NCBI GenBank assembly: GCA_031552145.1
Contig: JAVBMV010000004.1
Span: forward strand, 62,001 to 126,000
Direction of reading: 5' to 3'
Length of the DNA: 64,000 nt
Source of the DNA: JAVBMV01 sp031552145
Lineage (GTDB): Bacteria > Myxococcota > Myxococcia > Myxococcales > UBA5297
Shown here in pieces: positions 17,605-25,379 of the stretch. The notes under the pieces are model-generated. The model was not told where the DNA came from. It worked only from the letters and a program-made list of their open reading frames with translations, and made no database searches. The position numbers and the translations under genes were made by a program. The stretch's first letter is position 1. Each line of letters begins with the position of its first letter.

Positions 17605-18129
17605 TTACTGGACGCAAGTGCCATCGGGCTGGCAGATATGGCCGCTGGGGCAAGGCCCGCAGTCGATGGTGCGAGAGGTTCCGCAGTTGTCGAGGACGAG
17701 GGTGCTGCCGCAGTCGCGCCCGATTCCGCCGCAGAGTTCGTCGTCTGGATCGGGCGTACAGGCGAGACATCTTCCCGACGCCGAGCAGATCTCGGGTGGC
17801 TGGCAGCTTCCGCAGCTCACCACCGTGGTGCAGCCGATGAGGATAGGCCCACATTCCCTCCCCAACTCGTCGCACCCTCGCTGCGAACAGACGCAGAGCT
17901 GCGAGGTGACGTCGCACTCCTGCCCCTCGGGACAGCAGGCGCTCCCGCAGGGGATGTCGCACCCCGCGCCCGAGTCGGGGCCCGCATCTCCCGTATCGTG
18001 CGAGCCATCTCCCTGGACATCGCCGCTCCCGACATCGAGTGGCGCTTGTCGGTTGGTGTCGCCGCCGCCACAAGCCGCACCCCACATCAAGAACGCCGAG
18101 AGCACTGCGGCGCGCACCGGGCTGAGCAT
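17605..18129 (-). CDS. Cys-rich lipoprotein with Asp/Gly linker
   Basis: 174 residues from the ATG at 18129. The signal peptide (AVLSAFLMWGAAC) has a lipoprotein-like cleavage Cys. An Asp/Gly/Ser-rich linker of about 30 residues follows, then about 125 residues with many paired Cys (CDIPCGSACCPEGQEC, CGSCQPPEIC). It ends with CGSTLVLDNCGTSRTIDCG and a final CPSGHIC..DGTC. The 'CG...LDNCG....DCG' unit is the same module as in the first CDS and in the giant protein at 29514. Predicted to be an envelope lipoprotein stabilised by disulfides; function unknown. The longer upstream frame overlaps the msrB-like gene and was rejected. Confidence 0.75.
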   Translation of the reverse strand: MLSPVRAAVLSAFLMWGAACGGGDTNRQAPLDVGSGDVQGDGSHDTGDAGPDSGAGCDIPCGSACCPEGQECDVTSQLCVCSQRGCDELGRECGPILIGCTTVVSCGSCQPPEICSASGRCLACTPDPDDELCGGIGRDCGSTLVLDNCGTSRTIDCGPCPSGHICQPDGTCVQ

Positions 18130-18295
18130 GGTCCCCCTCCTCGCGCCAGAAGGTTGGCCCAGGCGGTCGGCTCTCGAACCCTCCAGGTGGAGCCAACCTC
18201 CTTCCTCCTCGGCGGGCGGTGCAGAGGGTGCACAGCAGAAGGGAGTGGACACATATTCTATCGGATCGATGAGTGGACTTTGCGCGGGAGGCGCC

Positions 18296-18736
18296 ATGAC
18301 CGGGCTCCGAGAGCGCTCCGAGAGCGAGTGGCGGGCAACCCTGAGCACGGGAAGGTATCGCGTGCTCAGGCAGCGAACGACCGAGGTTCCCTATACGGGC
18401 GCCTACTGGGATTGCCAGCAGCCGGGGCTCTATAAGTGCGCGGCCTGTGGGTGGCCTCTCTTCGACTCGAACGAGAAGTTCGACGCCGGAAATGGCTGGC
18501 CATCCTTCCGCGCTCCCAAGACAACGGAGTGCCTGGAGGTCGCGCCGGACCACTCTTTCGGGCAGCGGCGGATGGAAGTGCACTGCGCCGGATGCGCGTC
18601 GTACCTCGGGCGCGTGGCCAAGAGCGACGAATCGCTCAGTGGCCTCTGCTACGCCATCAACTCGGCGGCGCTGCTTCTTGAACACGCCGAGGCTCGGTCG
18701 GGCGACGAGGAACCCGAGCCCGGCTGGGCATTCTAG
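18296..18736 (+). CDS. MsrB/SelR-domain protein lacking the canonical catalytic residues
   Basis: 146 residues; ATG at 18296 with gggagg 4 nt upstream. The fold pattern of methionine-R-sulfoxide reductase B is complete: VLRQRTTEVPYTGAYW, the zinc pairs C48-x-x-C51 (KCAACGWPLF) and C97-x-x-C100 (VHCAGC), and KFDAGNGWPSF. The active site is not conserved. The usual HLGHVF is YLGRVA (Y103, R106), and the usual GLRYC-INSAAL is GLCYAINSAAL, so the catalytic Cys is Ala120 and the preceding Arg is Cys118. By family knowledge this should not reduce methionine-R-sulfoxide in the standard way. It could be a binding or sensor protein, or use Cys118. The gene stands alone. Confidence 0.85.
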   Translation: MTGLRERSESEWRATLSTGRYRVLRQRTTEVPYTGAYWDCQQPGLYKCAACGWPLFDSNEKFDAGNGWPSFRAPKTTECLEVAPDHSFGQRRMEVHCAGCASYLGRVAKSDESLSGLCYAINSAALLLEHAEARSGDEEPEPGWAF

Positions 18737-18773
18737 ATGCGACCGAGCGCCGAGAGCGCGCCCGCGTCTTGGC

Positions 18774-19433
18774 CTACTCCTTGACCTTCACCTTCTCAAA
18801 GAGCTTCAGGTAACGGGTCTTGGCGAAGTCGACGATCTTCGACTCATCGATGCGGGAAGCGCTGCTCGCCGTGATGACGGCGTCGAAGAGGAAGTCGGGC
18901 TCGGCGGGAGGGGCCACCTCGAGGTCGGCGCCGGGGCGCAGGATCTCGACCTTGACGTCGTCGACGAGAGGAGATGCTCCCACGACGCGCGCCGCGGCCA
19001 GGCAGGCTTCGCGCTCGTAGGCCTCGGGTGCGTCGGGCAGCCACGTGACATAGGCGATAACGCGCGCGGCGACCGCGTCGACCTTCACCCGCTTGATGCG
19101 CGCTTCGAAGGGCGTGCCCACGAGCGCCTTGCGGATCGCCTCCTCGGCCATCGGCCCCATCTTGTCGGCGTGGGTCTCGCCCGCCTCGACGGCGGAGCGC
19201 AACTTTTTGTCGGGGGTCTTCAGGCTCTTCGCGATGGCGGGGATGCGCTTGGCCTTCTCCATCTTCTGGATGCGCGGATCGCCCAGGGCATCCTGGTACT
19301 TGCGGTAGAGCTTGAACTCCTCGATGCTCATCGGCAGCGCGGGCTTCTCGTCGGCCAATACCTTCGCGGCGGGGATGAGCGCCAGCAGTGAAAGCGCGGC
19401 GGTTGCCAATAGGGAAAGAGAGGAGTGCCTCAT
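18774..19433 (-). CDS. periplasmic protein of unknown function
   Basis: 219 residues with a Sec signal peptide (LSLLATAALSLLALIPAAKVLA, cleavage near residue 27). The mature part starts with a charged helical region (MSIEEFKLYRKYQDALGDPRIQKM) and continues with alternating helices. A beta-rich segment of the form 'ARIKRVKVDAVAARVIAYVTW' is followed by VDDVKVEILRPGADL and a C-terminal Lys-rich helix. It contains one Cys. I do not recognise a family. Transcribed alone on the minus strand between the MsrB-like gene and the zinc-ribbon gene. Confidence 0.75.
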   Translation of the reverse strand: MRHSSLSLLATAALSLLALIPAAKVLADEKPALPMSIEEFKLYRKYQDALGDPRIQKMEKAKRIPAIAKSLKTPDKKLRSAVEAGETHADKMGPMAEEAIRKALVGTPFEARIKRVKVDAVAARVIAYVTWLPDAPEAYEREACLAAARVVGASPLVDDVKVEILRPGADLEVAPPAEPDFLFDAVITASSASRIDESKIVDFAKTRYLKLFEKVKVKE

Positions 19434-19526
19434 GGTGTTGCTCCTTCGTGTGAAAATCGACTGCGTACTCTACCTAGCCGGTCGCCTCCCTGTCACCGGG
19501 TCGCGCCACTTTGTGAGGTTCGACGC

Positions 19527-19811
19527 ATGAAGCTGCGCTGCTATTCCTGCGGTCATGAAAACGAGCTGCTCGGCGCGGTCGGGAGGCGCGATCTCTGCGA
19601 GCGCTGCGAGGCGGAGCTGCGCTGCTGCCTCCAGTGCGGACTTCTGGAGCAGAGTTCTTACAAGCGTTGCCGCGAGCCGCAGGCGGAGCAGCCCCGGGCC
19701 CTCGACCGCGCCAACTTCTGCGATTTCTTCTCGCCGGTCTCGAGGGAGCAGGCGATGCAGAGCGAAGCCGAGCGCGCCAAGGCGGCCTTCGACGCCCTCT
19801 TTCGGAAATAG
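19527..19811 (+). CDS. small zinc-ribbon-like protein
   Basis: 94 residues; the ATG at 19527 begins MKLRCYSCGHENEL. Cys pairs at C5-x-x-C8 and C24-x-x-C27 would form a zinc ribbon. C33, C34, C37, C48 and C65 form a second group around LRCCLQCGL...YKRCREPQAE and ANFCDFF. The CREP...RANFCD.F pattern recurs in small proteins of Myxococcota and related groups, here recalled rather than searched. A cytoplasmic, metal-binding protein is inferred. The last 25 residues are a charged helix. Not coupled to another gene. Confidence 0.7.
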   Translation: MKLRCYSCGHENELLGAVGRRDLCERCEAELRCCLQCGLLEQSSYKRCREPQAEQPRALDRANFCDFFSPVSREQAMQSEAERAKAAFDALFRK

Positions 19812-19837
19812 CGAGGCCCAGCGGCGCGGTGCCTACC

Positions 19838-20260
19838 TCAGGGCGCTCCGCACTTCAGCCATTCACCCAAGCGGAATCTCTCGGCATCGGAGACACCGCG
19901 CGTGGGGGGCATCAACCGATTGATCGCGATAGGCCCCGCGGCGGCCACTCCGTCGATGTGAGCGGCCATCGCACGGATCTCCTGGACCGTATCGAAGTTA
20001 TGATCCGCGGGCGCGCCATGGCGATCCTCGCCAACACGGCTGGCGCTGTGGCAATCCAGGCAGTGCGCGGCGAAGAAGTTCTTCCCGAAGGTGCCGTCGA
20101 CCGTTGCGCTCCCATCGTCGTAGCGCAGCGGAGAGCCCGCGGGGCAGAGGGCACCAGAGGGCGTCAGCTCCAGCTCTCGCTCGCCGTCGCCTCCTCCTCC
20201 GCAGGCGGAGAGGCCAACCAAGAGCAGCACCGTCGACGCGACGAAGATCGAGCGCACCAT
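19838..20260 (-). CDS. mono-haem cytochrome c-type lipoprotein
   Basis: 140 residues from the ATG at 20260 (agga 4 nt upstream). The lipoprotein signal VASTVLLLVGLSAC ends at C20, followed by five Gly/Asp residues. The haem-c motif CLDCH is at 67-71, and a candidate axial Met at 117 (NRLMPPTRG) sits where class I cytochromes place it. Two further Cys (39, 137) could form a disulfide. Short size and LMPP suggest a small periplasmic or outer-membrane-anchored electron carrier. Downstream of nadE on the same strand (98-nt gap). Start sites further upstream would extend into nadE and were rejected. Confidence 0.8.
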   Translation of the reverse strand: MVRSIFVASTVLLLVGLSACGGGGDGERELELTPSGALCPAGSPLRYDDGSATVDGTFGKNFFAAHCLDCHSASRVGEDRHGAPADHNFDTVQEIRAMAAHIDGVAAAGPIAINRLMPPTRGVSDAERFRLGEWLKCGAP

Positions 20261-20358
20261 TCCTACCCCCAGGTCGAGAGGAAACGGCCCGCGAGGTAAG
20301 CCTTCGTGCCGAGCGCCGCATCGCCCCATTTGGGGCGGCGGCGAGCATCGCGGACCGC

Positions 20359-22059
20359 TCAGGTGTAGCGCAGCGCGTGCGACAGCGGGTAGCGCCAACC
20401 CTCTCCAAAGGCGCGCTCCGAGAGGCGCAGGATGGGCGCGGCTTGCCACCGCTTGAACTCGCTGGAGAGGTGGAGCGAGAGCACCCTCCGCACCACCTTC
20501 TCGGGGTGCCCCGCGGCGACGAGCTCGGCGAGCCCCATGCGCCCCTCGATGTGTCCGCGCAGGATCGCGTCGAGCTGTTCGTAGGGCGGCAAGCTCTGGT
20601 CGTCGCGCTGCCCTTCCCTCAGCTCCGCCGTGGGCGGACGCGCGATGGTCCGCTCCGGGATGATTTCTCCGGACTGATTCAGGTGGCGCGCCAGCTCGAA
20701 GACCTCCGTCTTGTAGAGATCTCCCAGGAGCGAGAGCCCCCCAGACATGTCGCCGTAGAGCGTGCAGTAGCCCACCGCGACCTCCGACTTGTTCCCGGTG
20801 GTGAGGAGCAGCTTGCGGTGTTTGTTGGCCAGCGCCATCAGCAGTGTGCCGCGCACTCGCGCCTGGAGGTTCTCCTCGGTGACATCGGGCGCGAGCCCGG
20901 CGAAGGAGGGAGCCAGCGCATCGAGAAAGGCGCCGCAGATTGGCTCGATGGGGATCACCCGGTATTCGATGCCGAGGTTCGAGGCGAGCGCGGCGGCGTC
21001 ATCGTTGCTCATCTGGGCCGTGAAGCGACTGGGCATCGCGACGCCCAGCACCCTCTCGGGCCCAAGGGCGCGCGCGGCGAGAGCGGCCACCACGGCAGAG
21101 TCGATGCCGCCGGAGAGCCCCAGGACCACCCCATTGAAGCCGCTCTTGTTCGAATAGGAGGCGAGGCCGAGCGAGAGCGCGCGCAGCACCTCTTCCAATT
21201 CGCCTCCCCTGCCAGATTCGCAGAGTAGCGGGGCCGGCTCTTCGCCGCGCTTTGGCGCCTGGTCCAAATCGACGACGAGCAGCTGTTCCTCGAACTGCAC
21301 CGCTCGCGCCAAGAGCGCCCCACCCGCTCCCATGACGAAGGAGTTGCCATCGAAGACGAGGCGATCGTTGGCACCCACACTATTGACGTAAGCCACCGGC
21401 AAAGCGCGCGCGGAGGCGAGCTCCCTCACCAGCGCCTCGCGCCGGCGTGCCTTGCCCGCGGCGAAGGGCGAGGCCGAGAGATTCACGATGAGCTCGGCGC
21501 CGCCGTGCACCAGCTCTTCCACCGGATCGAGGCCATAGGCGGGACGTGGAGGAGCTTCGTCGCGCATGCCCGAGTTCCAGATGTCCTCGCAGAGTGTGAC
21601 GCCCACTCTGAGCCCCTGCCAGGTGAAGCAGGAGGAGCGCTCTCCTTCGTCGAAGTATCGCGTTTCGTCGAAGACGTCGTAGTTGGGGAGGAGCCGCTTC
21701 TGAGACGAGCGTTGGGCCACGCCGTTCTCGATCAGGAGCGCCGCGTTGAAGAGGCCGCATCCCGGCTTCCCTCCTTTATGCCGCTCGAGCCCGCCCATCA
21801 GGACGCAGATGCCTTGGTTCCAGGCGTCGGGTTTGCAGAGCTCATCCATGGCGCGCGCGTAGCGCGCGAGGAAATCGTGAGAATAGAGCAGATCTTTCGG
21901 GGGATACCCAGCGATGCCGAGCTCCGGAAAGATGACCAGCGTTGCGCCCGCGGCGCGCGCGCGCGCGGTGACCTCGCGCACCTTGCGCGCGTTGGCCTCG
22001 AATGCACCGACGGGCAACTCGACCTGCGCGAGCGCGATTCTCTTCGCTTCTCCTGACAT
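20359..22059 (-). CDS. nadE: glutamine-dependent NAD+ synthetase
   Basis: 566 residues in two domains. The N-terminal nitrilase-type glutaminase (1-265) has the E46-K121-C157 triad (FPELGIAGY, QKRLLPN, VTLCEDIW). The C-terminal ATP-pyrophosphatase amidating domain has SGGIDS at 316-321, TGNKSEVAVGYCTLYGD and the EIIPERTIARPPTAELR loop. It converts nicotinic-acid adenine dinucleotide to NAD+ with glutamine as ammonia donor. Shine-Dalgarno gaggaga lies about 10 nt upstream. The GGDEF gene ends 33 nt upstream on the same strand, so co-transcription is plausible without an obvious functional link. Confidence 0.97.
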   Translation of the reverse strand: MSGEAKRIALAQVELPVGAFEANARKVREVTARARAAGATLVIFPELGIAGYPPKDLLYSHDFLARYARAMDELCKPDAWNQGICVLMGGLERHKGGKPGCGLFNAALLIENGVAQRSSQKRLLPNYDVFDETRYFDEGERSSCFTWQGLRVGVTLCEDIWNSGMRDEAPPRPAYGLDPVEELVHGGAELIVNLSASPFAAGKARRREALVRELASARALPVAYVNSVGANDRLVFDGNSFVMGAGGALLARAVQFEEQLLVVDLDQAPKRGEEPAPLLCESGRGGELEEVLRALSLGLASYSNKSGFNGVVLGLSGGIDSAVVAALAARALGPERVLGVAMPSRFTAQMSNDDAAALASNLGIEYRVIPIEPICGAFLDALAPSFAGLAPDVTEENLQARVRGTLLMALANKHRKLLLTTGNKSEVAVGYCTLYGDMSGGLSLLGDLYKTEVFELARHLNQSGEIIPERTIARPPTAELREGQRDDQSLPPYEQLDAILRGHIEGRMGLAELVAAGHPEKVVRRVLSLHLSSEFKRWQAAPILRLSERAFGEGWRYPLSHALRYT

Positions 22060-22092
22060 CTTCGGCTCTCTCCTCGCCTGTCGCCAAGCGAC

Positions 22093-23469
22093 TCAGTCGA
22101 CCTCGACACGATCGCGCCCATTCTGCTTCGCGGCGTAGAGTGCCCGATCGGCGCTCGCTATCAAGCTCTCGACGCTCCATCCTGGCGACGAGATCGCGAT
22201 GCCGAAGGAGGCAGTCACCCGCCTCGGCTCGGAGAGGCCCGTGGCGTTCCAAGCCTCGGGGATGGCGGCGCGCAATCGCTCGGCAACCCGCATCGCGCCC
22301 TCGAGCGAGGTCTCCGGCATCGCCACGATGAACTCCTCGCCGCCCCAGCGCGCGCAGAGATCGCTGGCCCTCGTCTTCTCGCGCAAAAGCCGCGCCACTC
22401 CTTGCAGGACCTTGTCTCCCGTGGCGTGCCCGAGGGTGTCGTTAATCGCCTTGAAGTGATCCATGTCCATCATGAGGAGGGCGAGGCCGGTTCCTTGCCT
22501 GCAGGAGCGCGCATACTCATGCTCGAGCGCCTCGAGAAGAGAGCGCCTGTTCATCAGCCCGGTGAGCGCATCGGTGGCGGCCTGCGAGCGGATCTGCTCC
22601 ATCGCGAGGTGCGTGTTGAGCACACCCCCCAGCTCAGAGAGCATGAGCGCCAGGATCGCCTCGTCCTCGGGCTGCAAGCTTCCCTTCGAGATCCCAATGG
22701 CCAGTTTGGCGATCGCCGCCCCTGCGTAGGGAACGTCGCGAACCCTCACCAGGCGCGCGCAGGATGAGAGGGGGCGCTGATCGAAATAGCTGGCGCAACC
22801 CACGCCGCCCTCGAGCTCCAGGGCGCGCAGAGCGGCGTTCTTCGATTCGGTGACGGCCGCTTTGTTGGTGTGCAGATGAAAATAGCCCTGCCCCGGCACA
22901 TGGAGCGCCATCCAGTGATAGGCGATCAGGTCGCCCGCCAGCCTCGCCAGCTCCGCGAAGAGCGCGTTGATATCCCCACAGAAACTGGAGAGCGCCCGCA
23001 GCTCGCTCGTCAATATTTGCTCGAAGAGCGCCCTGTCCATCGTCGTGGCCAACTGTTCCAAGACAGGGAGATGCGGCGCACCGTCCCCTACCTCGGGCGT
23101 GGCCGTAGGCGCCGCGGCCAAGAGGCGCCTGAGCGCCGGCGCGAGACCGGCTTTCTGATCGTGCGTGCAGAAGCCGCTGGCGCCCGCGTGGCGCGCCCAG
23201 AAGCGCCCCTTGCGCTCCTCTCCATCCAATAAGAAGACTGGGATTAATGCGGTGATTGGATTCGAGCGAATGAGCCTGCAGAGCTGCGCGCCATTCATAC
23301 GCGGCAGCTTCAGGCCCGCAACGAGCGCAGCGGGAGGACGAGCCAGGGCGCTGGCCGCCGCCTCGACCGGATCGGCGTGGAGTTCGACCTCGAAACCCGC
23401 ATCGCGCAACGGAGCGGCCAGCATCTCTCGCAGCAGCGGCAGTGCTTCGACGAGAATGATTCGGTCCAT
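22093..23469 (-). CDS. diguanylate cyclase with degenerate receiver and GAF-like middle region
   Basis: 458 residues. The ATG at 23469 is preferred because ggag lies 6 nt upstream; a second ATG at 23481 has no site. The N-terminal receiver-like domain (1-120) lacks the phospho-acceptor Asp (Gly52 in VAGLKLPRMNG) and the acidic pair is reduced to E8, so it is probably not phosphorylated. A middle region (about 140-290) resembles GAF-type sensor domains. The GGDEF domain (about 305-458) is intact: DALTGLMNRRS, MDMDHFKAINDTLGHATGD and the active loop GGEEF (376-380), with a product-inhibition site RASD (367-370). It should make c-di-GMP in response to something other than phosphorylation. Confidence 0.92.
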   Translation of the reverse strand: MDRIILVEALPLLREMLAAPLRDAGFEVELHADPVEAAASALARPPAALVAGLKLPRMNGAQLCRLIRSNPITALIPVFLLDGEERKGRFWARHAGASGFCTHDQKAGLAPALRRLLAAAPTATPEVGDGAPHLPVLEQLATTMDRALFEQILTSELRALSSFCGDINALFAELARLAGDLIAYHWMALHVPGQGYFHLHTNKAAVTESKNAALRALELEGGVGCASYFDQRPLSSCARLVRVRDVPYAGAAIAKLAIGISKGSLQPEDEAILALMLSELGGVLNTHLAMEQIRSQAATDALTGLMNRRSLLEALEHEYARSCRQGTGLALLMMDMDHFKAINDTLGHATGDKVLQGVARLLREKTRASDLCARWGGEEFIVAMPETSLEGAMRVAERLRAAIPEAWNATGLSEPRRVTASFGIAISSPGWSVESLIASADRALYAAKQNGRDRVEVD

Positions 23470-23540
23470 TACGGGCTCCATTGAGCGGCCGAGCGGTGAA
23501 TTGAAGGTGTTGGAGGCTATCAGAAGTAGGGCGCGCCCTT

Positions 23541-25379
23541 CTACCTCTTAGCGCTCCTCTTTCCTCGATGCGCGCGCTCTCCAAGCGCGCGCTCGGCCTT
23601 GGCCCTGGGTGCCGCCAGATTGGGATCGGCCCATCCGAGCAGGGCGCGCTGCATCAGCTTCCCTTCGCGGCTTCGCTCGACCTGCACAGGCACTCCGCTC
23701 TCGGGTGCCACCCCTGTGTAATAAATATCGGTCGCCCGTGTCATCGGCGTGGGCGTGAAGTCCTGCACCTGCCGGGGCTTCCAGCCATTCTTCATCAGGT
23801 AACGCCGGAGCGCCTCGGACTCCTCGAGCCCGCAGCCCGGGTGACTCGAAATGAAGTAGGGCACCAGATATTGCTCTTTACCCGCGGCGCGGCTGTACTT
23901 CGTAAAGAGGCCGCGCAGCGCCTCGAACTGCTCGATGGGAGGCTTGCGCATCTGCGCCAAAACACACTTCGAGACGTGTTCCGGCGCAACTTTCAGCTGT
24001 CCCGAGACGTGGTTTTGGATGAGTTCGCGCAAGTAGCGCTCGCCGCTCCTTTCGTCCTGCAGCGCCACGTCGTACCGGACGCCACTGGCGACGAAGAGAT
24101 GGCGGACGCCCGCCACTGCGCGCGCCTCGCGGTAGAGGGCGATGAGCGGCGCATGATCGGCGCCGAAGCGCGGGCAGCGCGATGGATAGAGACAGCTGGC
24201 GCGCGCGCAGGACGCTTTTGCCTCCGGATCTGAGCATCCCATGCCCCAGAGGTTCGCGGTGGGACCGCCCAGATCGGAGAGGGTTCCCCTGAAGCGAGGT
24301 GAGGCAACGACGCGCTCGACCTCATCGATGACCGAGGCGGTCGAGCGCGAGACGATCTCTCTCCCCTGGTGCGCGGAGATGGCGCAGAATGCACAGCCCC
24401 CCGCGCAGCCGCGCATCAACGTAATGGAGTTCTCGAGCTGCTCGAAGGCGGGGATCGCCTGGCCCCGGTAGCGCGGGTGCGGAGCCCTTGAGAAAGGGAG
24501 CGCATAGATGGCGTCCAGCTCCTCGACACTTGGTGCTCTGGCTGGAGGCAGCATCACCACCGCGCGCGCGCCGTGGCGCTGATAGAGCAGGGAGCGACCC
24601 GCGCCGGGTGTCAGCTCGCGCTGGAGCAGCGCGGAGCCCCTCGCGTAGGCGGCGCGGCTCTCCGACACCTCCTCGAAGGGCGGAAGCTCGACCACGCCAA
24701 GACCAAGCTTCGTGGCGAGCGCCTCGGGCTCCCGCGACAGGAACCCGGTGCCCGCGACATCGTCGAGCGAGGCGCAGGGCTCCCCTCGCGCCAAGCGCTC
24801 GGCAATCTCGAGGATAGGACGCTCTCCTTGCCCATAGACCAGGAGCTCCGCCTTGGCATCGAGCAAGATGCCGCGCCGGACGCTGTCGCTCCAATAGTCG
24901 TAGTGGGCGACCCTGCGCAGCGACGCCTCGACACCTCCCAGAATGACGGGAACCTCCCGGTAGGCCTCCCTGCAGCGATTGGCATAGACGATGGCGGCCC
25001 GATCAGGGCGCATTCCCGCGCGCCCGCCCGGCGAAGCACCGTCATCGGAGCGCCTGCGCCGGTTCGCCGTGTAGTGGCAGAGCATCGAGTCCATCGCGCC
25101 CGAGGTGACCCCGAAGAAGAGGCGCGGTCGACCCAGTGCCTTGAAGGGCTCGGAGGAGCGCCAGTCGGGCTGCGGAAGAATTCCAACGCGATATCCGGCG
25201 CGCTCCAGGAGACGCCCGATGAGGGCCGCGCCGAATGCTGGATGATCGACATAGGCGTCGCCGCTCACCAGGATGACGTCGAGCGCCTCCCAACCCAGCG
25301 CGCGGAGCTCTTCAGCGCAGGTGGGAAGAAAGGGCGCCGCTCCTGCTCCTGCTCTGGCGCCTTGGCCCAGGCGGCTCAT
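23541..25379 (-). CDS. YgiQ-family radical SAM protein (UPF0313)
   Basis: 612 residues. The long N-terminal region (DVILVSGDAYVDHPAFGAALIGRLLE; VILGGVEASLRRVAHYDYWSD) and the radical SAM CxxxCxxC cluster in MRGCAGGCAFCAISAHQGR match YgiQ, whose reaction is unknown. The family's extra Cys-rich insert (CSDPEAKASCARASCLYPSRC) and PYFISSHPGCGLEESEALRRYL are present. The C-terminal tail is Ala/Arg-rich. Its start overlaps the stop of the hybrid kinase by 4 bp on the minus strand, so the two are translationally coupled. Confidence 0.93.
   Translation of the reverse strand: MSRLGQGARAGAGAAPFLPTCAEELRALGWEALDVILVSGDAYVDHPAFGAALIGRLLERAGYRVGILPQPDWRSSEPFKALGRPRLFFGVTSGAMDSMLCHYTANRRRRSDDGASPGGRAGMRPDRAAIVYANRCREAYREVPVILGGVEASLRRVAHYDYWSDSVRRGILLDAKAELLVYGQGERPILEIAERLARGEPCASLDDVAGTGFLSREPEALATKLGLGVVELPPFEEVSESRAAYARGSALLQRELTPGAGRSLLYQRHGARAVVMLPPARAPSVEELDAIYALPFSRAPHPRYRGQAIPAFEQLENSITLMRGCAGGCAFCAISAHQGREIVSRSTASVIDEVERVVASPRFRGTLSDLGGPTANLWGMGCSDPEAKASCARASCLYPSRCPRFGADHAPLIALYREARAVAGVRHLFVASGVRYDVALQDERSGERYLRELIQNHVSGQLKVAPEHVSKCVLAQMRKPPIEQFEALRGLFTKYSRAAGKEQYLVPYFISSHPGCGLEESEALRRYLMKNGWKPRQVQDFTPTPMTRATDIYYTGVAPESGVPVQVERSREGKLMQRALLGWADPNLAAPRAKAERALGERAHRGKRSAKR

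Noticed and set aside
18130..18348. A longer N-terminus (73 residues) for the Cys-rich lipoprotein at 17605
   Set aside because: It would place the signal peptide internally and overlap the MsrB-like gene; the ATG at 18129 starts the signal peptide.
20104..21228. A 374-residue plus-strand frame opposite nadE and the cytochrome gene
   Set aside because: Opposite strand to conserved nadE; no motif, high Arg content.
23496..23530. A gggcgcgccc palindrome between the YgiQ and GGDEF genes considered as a terminator
   Set aside because: The stem is short beyond the palindrome and no T run follows on either strand; GC-rich palindromes of this size are expected by chance.
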